A stretch of DNA of 64,000 nt from Symbiodinium natans (Eukaryota; Sar; Dinophyceae; Suessiales; Symbiodiniaceae): positions 28,918 through 92,917 of the forward strand of contig CAJNDS010000306.1 of assembly GCA_905221605.1 (NCBI GenBank), in the 5' to 3' direction. The notes below the pieces were generated by a model, which saw only the letters and a list, made by a program, of their open reading frames with translations, was not told where the DNA came from and did not search any database. The stretch's first letter is position 1, and every line of letters begins with the position of its first letter. Shown here piece after piece: positions 1 to 10,546 of the stretch. The position numbers were made by a program, and so were the translations under genes.

Positions 1-3000
1 AGAGAACGGAGGTGCGCAGGTTCGGTCTCTCGGGCGCCGGGATGCACTTCAGACTGAAAATGGAAACAGACTGCTTTAAAAAAGAGGTATCGAGTTCCAA
101 GACAAAAGTTCTTCGGAGTTGTACGATGAGTAGCTGCAGGGATGAATCGCACTCGTTTGACTTACTGTGGTACTACAGGCTGAGGCCCTCTCCAATGTAA
201 TTGACCACCCCGCACTCGAGTAGTCTCACTATCGGATTAAGGCGTCGGCACGATTCTCCAGGCTTAAGCATGAAAACTCTCCGAAACGCATGCGAAAGCA
301 AATCCGAACTAGGATCGACGGGGGTCCTAAGCGCAAGAAGCTAGTTGGTACTTTGGCCACTTCCAGCCCGCAGAAGCTCCCACCACATCTGTTCAGCATT
401 TTTTCTGACAAGGTCTGCAGCTGCTGCACATCAAGCCGGCCATGGCATCTTGCCTGAGGATACCCAAGCAAAACACCTCAAGCCTGGAACGCCCCCTCAC
501 TTCTGCTGAACTGCAGTGGCTTTGCAGCTCCCCGCTGCTGATTGTGAGGGGATTGTGCTTCTTGAGGCCAGCAACCCTTACCACCAGCCGCATTAGAGTG
601 CAGAAGCTCTGAATCCCGAACCTAAAGCATTAATCTGCGCAGCCGGTTGCGCAAAGCTTTCAGACTTTGTAGTTGCTTTACGGAAGCCTGATATGTCAAG
701 TGCGCTAGCCAAAGAGTTTTAAGCTTGAGCCTTGGCATTCAGCATCGTTCAACATTCAACGTGACTGGAAGGGTTTTAATACATACAGTTAACGAGTGTC
801 AAGCTACCAGCTTCAGCCCGTATCTTCTAAAGACGAGATGAAAGAGTCTGGGCAGTCTGGGCAGCTCGCAGGCGAAAGAGGGAGGCTTGATAAAACTTCA
901 CCCCCTTACAGTTCACCTTCCTGTGCACGGAAGCCAGCCCCTGAAGCCCAAACTCAAAACCTTGCCCAACTAGATTCTCTTGAGGTGGGCATCTTACGCT
1001 ATGGCGTGATGGCGCCGCAGTGGCTGCTCAGCGTGTCAACGGAGAAGGCCTGTAGAGCTCCTGGGCGCTGCAGGGTTTCATGGGCGGATAGGGTCCTTTA
1101 TGTTTGTTGCAGGAGCATGGGGTTGTTGGTTGTAGATTGCAGTTGTAGTTGTCGAAACCCCATAGCTGCAGTTCTCCAGATATCCCTGATGGGTATCCAC
1201 GAGCCTCTAGCCTAAGCTGTGAGGATGAGGCACCCGTGTGAAGTGGGTTGGGCCACCTCCCTCCGTGGAAATCTGCACAAAGCTGAAGCGACCTTGCTTG
1301 AAACGACCAACACCCGACACTTTCAGATCCCTGCCTCTGGGCCCCCCCCGCCACACCCTGGACTCTGCACCGGCAAGGTCCTGCACCGTTTGATGGATCC
1401 AGCAAGACTCCTGAAAAGCAGACCGCAAACCCTGACCCTGACCCTCTCACTTTTAAGGTTTGCCATGGTGTTTAACGGGTTTTTCTATTCGGGTGTATGA
1501 ATAGAATTCAGCCATTTCCATTCAATGACGCGAAAGACGCGACCGCGAGACTTCCAGGATGTCTACGTCCTGGATGCCCTGAAAGGATCGGTCCTTCACA
1601 GGGTCGAGGCGGGATTTTCCGCTCCCTCGTAGAGGGGTCCCTCCCAGGAAGTTCGACCGGCCATGCTCCTGTTGTGTGTGTGTGTTGTTCAGGTTGCATG
1701 TGTCTTTGTGGCGCATAGCAGGAGTCACTAGTCTACAGCATGTCACAGCTTCTGACATCTTTGAAGCACTTGCGGTCCTTGCTTAAACCCGGGTGCCGCA
1801 TGTTCGTGCCATTTCGTGCCAGTAGAAGGATCTGTTGATACTGTTCTGAGCATCCAGTCCGTTTGTTTTCTCGAAACCTTGCCATGACACCCTGTGAAGC
1901 ACCCAAACCTCCAGCACGACTCAGGGCCTGCGAACTGACGTTTGGGCATTGCGGTGGCGGTAGCCAAAAAGCAGTAGCTTCGAGGGCTACAGCTGGTGCC
2001 GAGCTGGGGGAGATGCTCCAGTTCGGTGCCCATCTGTCCTAACTCACGACCCGAAGAGCAGTCCTTAGCAGTGTCTATTTGCTGATTCCTCATATCTTTA
2101 GCAACACCTAAACATCAACTTGAGGTCCTTGCCCCAGACCACCTGCCTAAAACGAACACCCCCCCCCCCCCCCCCCAATATGTGGGCACCTCCTTGGGAC
2201 TTGTGTTTGTGAGACGTTGTGGGCCTTCAGGTTGTTTTGTTCGCTGCCTTGCATTCTCAACTTGCCCGTTCAGTTGCAAGTAGCTTGTGGCGGCTTCGTT
2301 TTGCGTATGTCCAGTGTGCAGTTGAGCAGAATCCCATGATCCTCAGGGAAGTAGCCCCTTGCCAAAGCGACATGCGTCGCAAGTTGCACAAGCAAAGCCG
2401 AACGTTGTCAACGATCGTTGACATAGACATGATGTTGCAGCAAGCTTTGTCGCCAAGGGATGCGACTTCAGGGCTTTTATCCCTTTCTACCCCACCAAGA
2501 CTCTAGGGTTTCTGGCATTTTGTGTGTGTGTGTGCCTGCGAGGTTTGCATGCTAAGGAGCACTCAAAAGGTCGTAGAGCTCTTGCATGTCTTTGCATCCT
2601 TGCTGCGTATCGTGAGGCTTGTCCGCATGGGTGTATCAGCTCAAATTCAATATCCGCTCATGTCAATCAGACAGCAGGAGACGCTGGCATGACATATCAT
2701 GCATGTGCGAAGGCTGCGTGCAAGGCAAACCAGTCGACACTGCTCGCTACAGACATGCATATCACGGAGAACCTCGTGGTACACGTGCGGCACAAGCAAA
2801 CTCCAGACACGCGCTGTGGCCTCGAGCTGATCGGACAATGGCTTTTCAGGAGCCGGTCGGGAAGACCTCATGTGTATCAGAGGGTCCACAACTGTGGGCT
2901 CGTACTAGGCCAGAAGATCAGCTCCGTAATAAGATTCAATCCGGAACCAAAGGTCATGAAGGGTTGCTCCTTTGCTGTAGACTGTAGACCCTCTTTTTGC

Positions 3001-3290
3001 CGTTCGCTGATGCATTGGAGCATGGCTTGCCGGGGTCTCACAGTCGTTTCCCCAGGTCTCAGTCGGGCTAGCGAGTCTGACGAGCCCTCGCAGCCTCAGT
3101 GAAAAGACGAACTGACGCCTTCTGGACGTAAGGCTGCGGACGAACCGAACCAAAACACCACACAATGCATTGCAACGCCCCTACAACCTAAGAGGTCCTG
3201 AAGCATCCTGAAGCCTTGAGCAGCTAAAGGCTCCTGACCCCATGGGAACCATTCACGTTTTGAACTCACTGTCAACAAGAGACTTGCCGT
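1..3290. other. gene-poor stretch with no recognised gene
   Basis: No recognisable domain is visible. Open frames are short and lack family motifs. The only coding-like hint is a + strand piece around 1558-1640 (after a CCAG acceptor, reading VYVLDALKGSVLHR), which resembles a beta-propeller repeat but is too short to call. A run of 18 C lies at 2159-2176. Words such as ACCCTGACCCTGACCC near 1430 belong to the telomere-like motif scattered through the window. Confidence 0.5.
2159..2176. repeat. poly-C run, 18 bases
   Basis: Uninterrupted C18. A similar C17 run lies at 3811-3827. Such tracts recur through the window and are typical of non-coding dinoflagellate DNA; their length may be uncertain in an assembly. 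Confidence 0.9.
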
Positions 3291-3604
3291 CTCAGGAATG
3301 CATGTCGGTTACCATTCGATTACCTATGTAAATACTAAACCTACTAAACCCGGAAGCAGCCGAAGGACTTCCCGGGTGCTGGTTACCTCCGCCTGCGCGG
3401 CCGGGAAGCTCAAACTCTGGTACGGTTGCAGGTATTGCGGGTGAAGCCATCCTAGAGCCCAAAACCAAAAGACTCTTCGGGCTGCGGCTAGCGTCCAGCT
3501 TCCTGTGTAGAGTGTACGCTGTACACTTCACGAACATGCAACTTGACGGACCCTGTAATCCCGAAACCCTGAATGAAGCGCACAGCACTCGCGTCAATCC
3601 TAAA

Positions 3605-3725
3605 CGTTCTGCACTGGCTTTTCCAGTAGTCGTAGTCCTCGACCTTCAGAGGCTTGCCTTTCAGCGCCGGCGCCAAGGAGGCCCGCAGATCGTGCAGCCT
3701 GGTGGAGACGCCTTGCAGGATCTGG
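3605..3725 (-). CDS. candidate coding exon, unrecognised
   Basis: On the minus strand a frame reads ...ASLAPALKGKPLKVEDYDYW and continues KSQCRTF, rich in codons used by the recognised genes here. It may be an exon of a minus-strand gene spread over about 3.3-6.8 kb together with the segments at 5.7, 6.2 and 6.7 kb. No family is recognised and the borders are approximate. A chance open frame is quite possible. Confidence 0.25.
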
Positions 3726-3810
3726 TCATTGGAGGTTATGCAATTACGCTAGTTCGGAAGCAACCAGAGGGTTTGAGCAGTGCAAGCTTCAGAAAAGACG
3801 CTTAAGTCTT

Positions 3811-3827
3811 CCCCCCCCCCCCCCCCC
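3811..3827. repeat. poly-C run, 17 bases
   Basis: Uninterrupted C17 followed by AAA. No gene is associated with it. Confidence 0.9.
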
Positions 3828-5635
3828 AAAGCAGCTGTCCTGAGGCGCTCGCTGTTTCTGCAAAAGAGGTCCAAAGAATCCTGCAAAATGCAATGCTCTC
3901 AACGATCAGTGCCTGAAAGTTGAAAGGCCAGGGTTTCCCATAAAGGCCTCGGTCTCAATTGCCCTTGTGACTGGAGGCACGTGTTTGTTTGTGCACTGCT
4001 TTCCCCACGCAGCGGCCCCTTTAGATGAAACTATTTGGTATGTCTGATGTGCAAGCCCAAGGTTTCTGTAAACAACCTGAACTTCCATACCGAAGCATCT
4101 ACCATGCTCAGGGTGTGCCGGTTTGATGTATGCTGAACTCGCCTTTAAGTTCGTGCCAGGTTTCCGAATTTTTCGCGGAGTTTGGCATTATGGAGGCGGG
4201 CACTCCATTGACTCCCCAGTGTGGAATCAGTCAGAAAGCCGGTTCTCACAGCGGATCGGTGCAAGCTCGTCGTAGATGTCCGCGTGTCTGTGTTTGCCCT
4301 AGTACGGAGCTAGTTGACAGCCTATGTAGGCGGGGAAACGTGCGGTAGCAGAACTGGAGATCTCTCGATGCCGCCGTGGTAAGATCCAAGAGCCTTTGGG
4401 AGACTACAGCGTCTCAACATCCAAATTCCTCCGGTACTTGCACACCATACCCTGAAGGAATCCTAGGCGCACTGCTGCATGACACATCACTCTTCACGTG
4501 CGTGGTATACATCAAATATTACACCATCTGCACACAAAGTCAAGCTCTGCCTACAGGAGAACATTGCTTTGGGCGTGAACGCGCAGGGCCGGCCCAGTGG
4601 TGAGGCGCGGCACCTTCGCCGTAGGGCACTTAAAGGGACCCCCCAATGCTAAACCTGTAGTCTTCGGAAAGGATTCAGGGATGTCGAGGTGGACAGTACA
4701 AGGAGGGAGCCGACTGGTCTAATGTCGCACTTAAGAGATCTTCAGAGGGCTACGGCATCAACTTTACAGACCAAGGAGAGGTTGTGTTCTGTTGAAGGCG
4801 GGATGCTCATGGTCGTAGTTAAAGCTGTCACACAAAGAACATGTCAGTCTTGTGAAAAATGTCTTGTGAGTGACACGTTGACCTGTGAGGCGTGGGTCCA
4901 GTTCCTCGATGTGCCAAGTGCAGATGAAGCCAAGTTGGGGGCAGAGCTTCTCTTCGTTGTGAGCAAAATACCGAAGCCTGGAGTCTGAATTCGTAAAATC
5001 GAGCCGTGGCTTGCGCATCCAGCTATACCTGCACCTGTTATCCTCGGGACCAGTTCTGGACTGAAGGCAACCTCCCTAAACTGCAGGTTCGTGTTTCTGG
5101 GCGCATGCCTTGCAAGAAACAAAAGAGCCTTCCGCAACCAGGCCCTAGTAGCGCACGGCACGCGGTGCGACAGCAAATCCTAAGCCCAAAATTGCCCTAA
5201 ACCCTCAACCCTGCACCCCGGTTCGTGCATCGGCTTGTACTTTGCAAGGAAGGTGGTGAGGTTGGGACCTGGAAAAGAAATGTTGGCCGTGGATTAACAG
5301 GCTACGTACGTTGAGTCACGTCAGGTTGGCGTTTGGCATGCTAGGGAGGGCGTGCTGCATGCCCCGGCCCTCGGAGTTGCAAGATGTGCAGACGGCAATC
5401 TGGGAACTGCCAACCTGAAGTCCCGAAGCTATGACTCTAGACTCTAGTCCTAGCAAAGGCGCCAGAAGGATCGGCACCGGATTGGCGGCCGCTACATCGA
5501 GATCTTTAGCCACTCTGGCCGCATTGCAACGTGCTGATACGTGCTGCATAGTAGCTTCAAATTGGGCAGTCTTGGGTTCTGGTCAGGTTTGGGAGACTGG
5601 TCTTAGGAGTCTTAGGGTCTTCTAACTTTAGCAAC

Positions 5636-5799
5636 GATGTCAAGGTGCTGACGGCAAAGGCTGTCTCATTGTCCCGAGTCCCAAGCACACCCTCAGCATT
5701 TTGAAGGAGACGCTCGGCGCTGCTGAGCACGAAAAAGAAAGATCCCCGCCCAAACTCCAACAGTTCAAAGAAGCCGCCAAAATTGGTGCTGAGCTGGGG
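5636..5799 (-). CDS. candidate coding exon, unrecognised
   Basis: Minus-strand segment of about 55 codons. It follows a pyrimidine-rich acceptor (TTCTTCTACAG on the minus strand) and ends at a possible GT donor. The frame reads PQLSTNFGGFFELLEFGRGS, then FFFVLSSAERLLQNAEGVLG, with an amphipathic leucine-rich look and no stops. I do not recognise the family. It could join the other minus-strand candidates at 3.6, 6.2 and 6.7 kb into one gene that diverges from the + strand SPRY gene starting at 7881. Confidence 0.35.
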
Positions 5800-6146
5800 C
5801 TGTAGAAGAATGGTGTATGTCTACCAATGGGCCAGCGATTCAGCCAGAGGCAGCACGTTCGAAGTGCAGATCTCAGCTGGCAGGTGTTCGGTGCTTGTGC
5901 ACAGCTTAGGGATGTTTAGGGCTTTGGCATTTTAGGATTCTTCATATTCTTCTGATCAGTCGCAGGGGGCTTCTGATTGTGCGGAATGCTGTGGAATACT
6001 GGGGGAGGTTGTGGCGTAGGCTTGAGGATGAGTTTTGTCCCGTTGGCGTTTGAGGTTTGGGGGGTTCACGAAAACTCTGGTTCCTTCGAGAAAGAAGGCT
6101 CGGAAGCTTCTGCCGAAGTGAAGTATGGGTCATGCAAACCTTAGTA

Positions 6147-6395
6147 TCAGTGAATTTGTCTGCCTTCGCTCGTTTCGATGTTGCTTGTGCCTGTTCCCTC
6201 TAACAAGGCAGCTTCTGCCAGCACCCGGAATACCCCGAGCGTTGGCGCGACCTTGACCTTGCCAGGCCTTGTGTTTGTTTGGGGAAGCCAGCGGTTGAGG
6301 GATTTCTCAATTTCCTCGGGAACAGGCAGTCGGCAAGACGAGGTCCTAAACCTAACCATCGCACACAGGTGCATCGCAATCCCAGCCGCTTGCAA
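6147..6395 (-). CDS. candidate coding segment, unrecognised
   Basis: Minus-strand open frame whose middle part reads LPVPEEIEKSLNRWLPQTNT followed by RPGKVKVAPTLGVFRVLAEA, more protein-like than the overlapping frames. No domain is recognised. Exon borders cannot be fixed. It lies between two other minus-strand candidates (5636-5799 and 6630-6842). Confidence 0.25.
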   Translation of the reverse strand: MQAAGIAMHLCAMVRFRTSSCRLPVPEEIEKSLNRWLPQTNTRPGKVKVAPTLGVFRVLAEAALLEGTGTSNIETSEGRQIH

Positions 6396-6629
6396 GCCGT
6401 GGTCACAGAGCTTGTCAAATCCATAGTCAGAGCAGCACAGAGTCCTTGACGACTGAACCAGTCAACCGGCAGCGTAACGTCCTTGAAGACCAGACTACAG
6501 TAGCCCCTACTGTCAAACGTACCAGTCACAGTGTTTATATTTATTTAGTTCGATATCTGAAGTTAGCAGCTGGGAAAGGGCAACATCGGAATATGGCGCA
6601 GTGACAGACAATAGTAGGAAGTGCTTCAT

Positions 6630-6842
6630 TTAAGTTGATGCCCGTTTGGCGTCTCGTGCCTCCCTTGCCTTGAACTCGAGAACAGTGCTACTCAGCTGGG
6701 TTGGTTCGAGAAACGGTGACGATTGGGAAGGCAGACCTGTAAGGAACTGATCAAATGCTTGAGTACTCGGCATCGAGCGGTCTTCCTGACCTGCTGTAGG
6801 AAGTTCAACATGGCGCCGCGTCAACCGTAAAACCTTTGCCAC
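6630..6842 (-). CDS. candidate coding segment ending in a stop, unrecognised
   Basis: Minus-strand frame of about 70 codons ending in TAA at 6630, reading AKVLRLTRRHVELPTAGQED and later FLEPTQLSSTVLEFKAREAR. Composition suggests coding sequence, but no family is recognised. If it is a terminal exon it would end a minus-strand gene different from the one suggested by the segments at 3.6-6.4 kb. Confidence 0.22.
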   Translation of the reverse strand: MAKVLRLTRRHVELPTAGQEDRSMPSTQAFDQFLTGLPSQSSPFLEPTQLSSTVLEFKAREARDAKRAST

Positions 6843-7880
6843 CCTTTACCCCTTACCCTGAATGAAACACCTAAGTCTGCAACCGAACCCGGCTGTTGGA
6901 CTCACATGGATTTGCGCCCTCCGCTCTGCAGACTTCCCGGGCTCGTCATACCTTCGACTGCGCGGGCCCGCCCACGCATGTGCACTGGATAAGGGACAGA
7001 CCGGGCAGTTTTCCGTTCTCGGCCCTTTTGAGAGCCAGTCGTGTTTGTACCGGGCAAGCCCTTTTGCAGTGATCTTTACAGCTGTTGACGAGACTGTCCT
7101 TGGTTCCCATTAGTGGTTTCTTTTTCGATGGCCGTGCGTTCGTCGCGCTTACTTAAGTACCTGCACAGTAGGGCAGTGGGTGGAGATGATGGGGTTGATA
7201 GGTATCTATGTGTTGACATGAAGGAGGGGAGAGGTATCTTGCGGTATCCTCATTGTGATTAGTATGAATCTCCAGATCATTGCCGCTTCATGCCCAACCA
7301 TAAACCCGCGAAGATCCTGATCATCAGATCTCGTGCAGGCTGCCGTTCAGCGCCACACAGGCTGACGTCGCGGAGTTCTTTGCGGACTATGGGGCGTGGG
7401 CCCTAGGTCTTGGGGCTTCAATTGTTAACTCGTTACAGAACCCGAACACTAAAGCCTGATGATCCCCAGAGCCAAGGCATGGCCAGGCACCTTGAAGCTT
7501 CAACCCCTGAAGATCACCTCCGAAGCCCTACACCATCTTACGCCCAACACAACAACGCCAAAATCTTTGACCCTCAGCCAGGTGGGCTCTGCACAGGTGA
7601 TCATGGGCGTCGAAGGCCCGGTCTCCTTGTTGCAAGGTAACCCTGTGCTTCGCTGATGAAGGAGGCGTGTAGGTGCAACCAGCATCCAGACCCGCTTCTT
7701 GGATGTTTGTCCATTTGCGGCGTGGAGTAGTGGTAACCCAGTAACAGTTTGGGTCCTGGGTCTACGGGTGGTGCAATGGGTGTTGCAGGTTTCACTTTGG
7801 GCTCTGGCGTTCGTAGCTCGTGCAACAGGCGTTGTTCTGCAGCTGGGCTTGCAGTGCCGAGCGCGCAAGTGAGCGGGCAG

Positions 7881-9455
7881 ATGTCTTTGTTCTCGGAAGG
7901 CACCGCCAATGAACGGGAGGCCTGCTTCTACTGCAACCGGGATGCATGGAAGATGTTCTGCTGTCCAGCTTGCAGAGGGCCGGGTGAAACTCGTGGACAA
8001 GAATGCTACATGCTCTGCGAGGCATGTCTTGCAAATCGAGCGTGCCAGTACTGCCAGCGTCGGCCGCAGCCACAAGATGCCTTCACTGACTCAGACCTCC
8101 GCAGTTGCGAGCAAGGCGGCCCCTCTTTGGAAGGTAGCTCGACAACGCAACAAGGCGACCCAGTACATGCGGGAGATGGGATAGCAATGGAAGCATTATC
8201 CCCTCATTCAGATCCTGAACTGTGGGTTCTTGTGGAGCTGTCCTGCGTCCTGTTGCATCGGTCTCCCGCACGCCTGAAAGATCTGCAAGAGGATGGCTAC
8301 GACGGACGCCGGGAGCCTTTCTACCTCAGGCCCGGCGCCGCAGACTTCCTCCGAGAGGTCTCAGGGCTGCCTCAAGTTCGCTTGGCCCTCACGACGACCA
8401 TGCGCCCTGCCACCTACGAGCCTCTGCTCAGGTGCTTGGCCCAGGCAGCTTTTGGGGCCAATGCATGGGACGACCAGGCCTTTCCGATTTTTGACAAGCG
8501 GGACCTCAAGTCGGACCGCCGCTTTGCGGACGGCAGAGATGCCCCAGCTCTCGATGTGGAAGGATTCAGACAATACGCTCGCAATGTCCTGGGACATGAG
8601 ATGAAGGAGGAACGAATAACTTTGATACAGAGCTTGAAAGAAGTCGTGTCAGAGTCTTGGCGGCACAGCGTATTGCTCATTCCAGCCATGCAGCCGTCAG
8701 ACCTGCTTGCGGCCCCCTTAATGTTGAGGAACGAGCTCGAGCAAATCCCGCGGTACCTCAGAAGAGTTGATGCACGAGGGAATATTCGCAGGCATCTACA
8801 GGAGACACCCTGCATCTTCGAGAGAAGATGCAAGGATCTGGCAGTTGAGATGGATGAGCGTCCGCCATGGGCCAGCGAAGCTGATTTTGCTGGGCTTCCT
8901 GTGCAGAAGAGCCAAGACGGGCTAGAACACGACCATGAGCTGGTTGTCCAGAAAGTCCACCTCCACCGCGCACACGAGTGGCATGTGCTGGGGCCTTCAC
9001 GGCCGCACAGGTATGAGTGGACTGGAGTGCGCTTTCACCCCTTTCCAGCAACATGCAGGTCAGGCTCTCGCTTCGAAGTAACTGTGAAACAGGGACTCGT
9101 GCGCATTGGATGGTCAACTGCGCACGGTTCCCTTGACTTGGGAAAAGATCGTGGAGAGGGGTTCCCAAATGTCGCGTATGGCGGCACTGGCAAAATTTGT
9201 GTCTGTGGAGCCTTTTCTGACTTCAGTGAACCTTTCGGCCCAGGAGACATTATCGGTTGTGAGCTCCTTTTCAGTTGCGGACGCTGGCTTGCAAGCTTTA
9301 CGAAGAACGGCACTGTGATGGGTGAGATACATCCCTTTGACACACTTGGCGGTGCAGGTGTGCTGTACCCGCACATCACAGGAAAGTTGAGCTTCGAAGC
9401 AAAAGTGAACTTTGTGAACGCCGCTTCTTTGGAGAGTCGCTCAGGCCAACTGTGA
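7881..9455 (+). CDS. Cys-rich / degenerate FCP1-like HAD / SPRY domain protein
   Basis: Uninterrupted frame of 524 codons from the ATG at 7881, which directly follows a CAG that could serve as a spliced-leader acceptor. An in-frame ATG at 7776 would add 35 residues. Residues 15-58 hold ten cysteines as CxxC and CC pairs, so probably a zinc-binding module. Residues about 112-315 follow the FCP1/NLI-interacting phosphatase layout: a WVLVELSCVLLHR strand, FYLRPGAADFL, an LALTTTMRP strand, and a closing helix NELEQIPRYLRRV. The DxDxT nucleophile motif is replaced by VELSC and the usual late acidic pair is missing, so phosphatase activity is unlikely. Residues about 382-510 are a SPRY domain (FEVTVKQGLVRIGWS, DIIGCELLFSCGRWLASFTKNG, usually protein binding). 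I infer a scaffold or pseudo-phosphatase adaptor. The lack of introns contrasts with the other genes here and suggests a retrocopy, but no spliced-leader relic is visible upstream. Confidence 0.88.
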   Translation: MSLFSEGTANEREACFYCNRDAWKMFCCPACRGPGETRGQECYMLCEACLANRACQYCQRRPQPQDAFTDSDLRSCEQGGPSLEGSSTTQQGDPVHAGDGIAMEALSPHSDPELWVLVELSCVLLHRSPARLKDLQEDGYDGRREPFYLRPGAADFLREVSGLPQVRLALTTTMRPATYEPLLRCLAQAAFGANAWDDQAFPIFDKRDLKSDRRFADGRDAPALDVEGFRQYARNVLGHEMKEERITLIQSLKEVVSESWRHSVLLIPAMQPSDLLAAPLMLRNELEQIPRYLRRVDARGNIRRHLQETPCIFERRCKDLAVEMDERPPWASEADFAGLPVQKSQDGLEHDHELVVQKVHLHRAHEWHVLGPSRPHRYEWTGVRFHPFPATCRSGSRFEVTVKQGLVRIGWSTAHGSLDLGKDRGEGFPNVAYGGTGKICVCGAFSDFSEPFGPGDIIGCELLFSCGRWLASFTKNGTVMGEIHPFDTLGGAGVLYPHITGKLSFEAKVNFVNAASLESRSGQL

Positions 9456-10402
9456 GCAATTTGTGCAAAAAGAAACAGAGCTCGCCCAGCCGTGCCTGTG
9501 CTTCGAGCTGTATGGTATGAACAAAAGTGACACCGCATGCGTGGCACACCTCACTTAGTTCGACTGAATGTCGCTGCCAGGTGCAACGGGGCGGCCTTCC
9601 GGGGAGGCCTGGGTCCAGTTCGCCACAGAGGCCCCGGGAGGGGTGGGGGGGGGGGGTTGGGGGTTGTGCAGTGAGTGCAGGGGAGGAAGGAAGGGCTGTC
9701 CATTCGGATAAGTGACATGCGTATTTCAGGAGGCAGAATCAACAGAAAGAGTCTGGGTTGCAGGGATCTGGGGTCAGGGACGTGTCCAGCCTCATTGCTG
9801 ATCCATGCCACGATTCGCTGTCGAGGCAACCAAAACATTTCTGCAGTTTACATACCCGTAGGGCAGCTTCTTGGTTTCGCACTCAGAGAAAGCCAGACTT
9901 GACCGTCGAAACCCCTCGCCTACGCACCCTGTACACTACTGCATGTTGTCGATGTTACTGCTTATGCTTATGTGTATCTTTCTATTTATGCACATCTTTG
10001 GGCAGGTTCTCCAAGTTTTCTCAGAATTTGTGAGGGTTCAGAGAGACATGCCCTACAACGCATGGTTGGCTCATTTGTCCAGGAAATCGCTGCCCAAGCG
10101 CGCGCTGGCAAGGAGTCCTGAACCTCTCAGAGTTTCGGGCATCAGGGCAGTTAGGATACGTCATGCTTGCAGTGTAAACAAGTACCGTGCAAATACATAT
10201 GTATGCCATTGTATATGTGTATGTGCATGTATATGTACATATACATGTAAATCGTATACAATTATTTAAACATGTATACATTGTGCTGGCTGCGAACGTT
10301 TTTAGACACGTTATCTCTTTCACATGTAAATATATCTGCGCGTGTGTGTTTACATCTTCAGAGACCCTAATTCGTTGACACTAGCGTGCATTGTGCGCTG
10401 AG

Positions 10403-10546
10403 ATATCTGCGGACTTGAAGGTTCAGGGACCCATTTGGGCGCCATGGAATGCGCAACCGCAGGATCGTCAGATGATTGGGACGCGTTACATCGAGGCCAT
10501 GGCAAACATCAACTGGCACTCGGAAGGCTTTGTTTGGTATGACCAC
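10403..10546 (+). CDS. candidate exon, unrecognised
   Basis: A segment of exactly 48 codons between an AG (GCGCTGAG) and a GT (CCAC|GTGCTG). It reads ISADLKVQGPIWAPWNAQPQ, then DRQMIGTRYIEAMANINWHS, EGFVWYDH. It is rich in Trp and charged residues and has a coding look. No family is recognised and no partner exon could be joined to it. It lies about 0.9 kb downstream of the SPRY gene on the same strand. Confidence 0.35.

Noticed and set aside
1558-1640. Short + strand piece VYVLDALKGSVLHR like a beta-propeller repeat
   Set aside because: A single short motif with no neighbouring repeat; not enough for a call.
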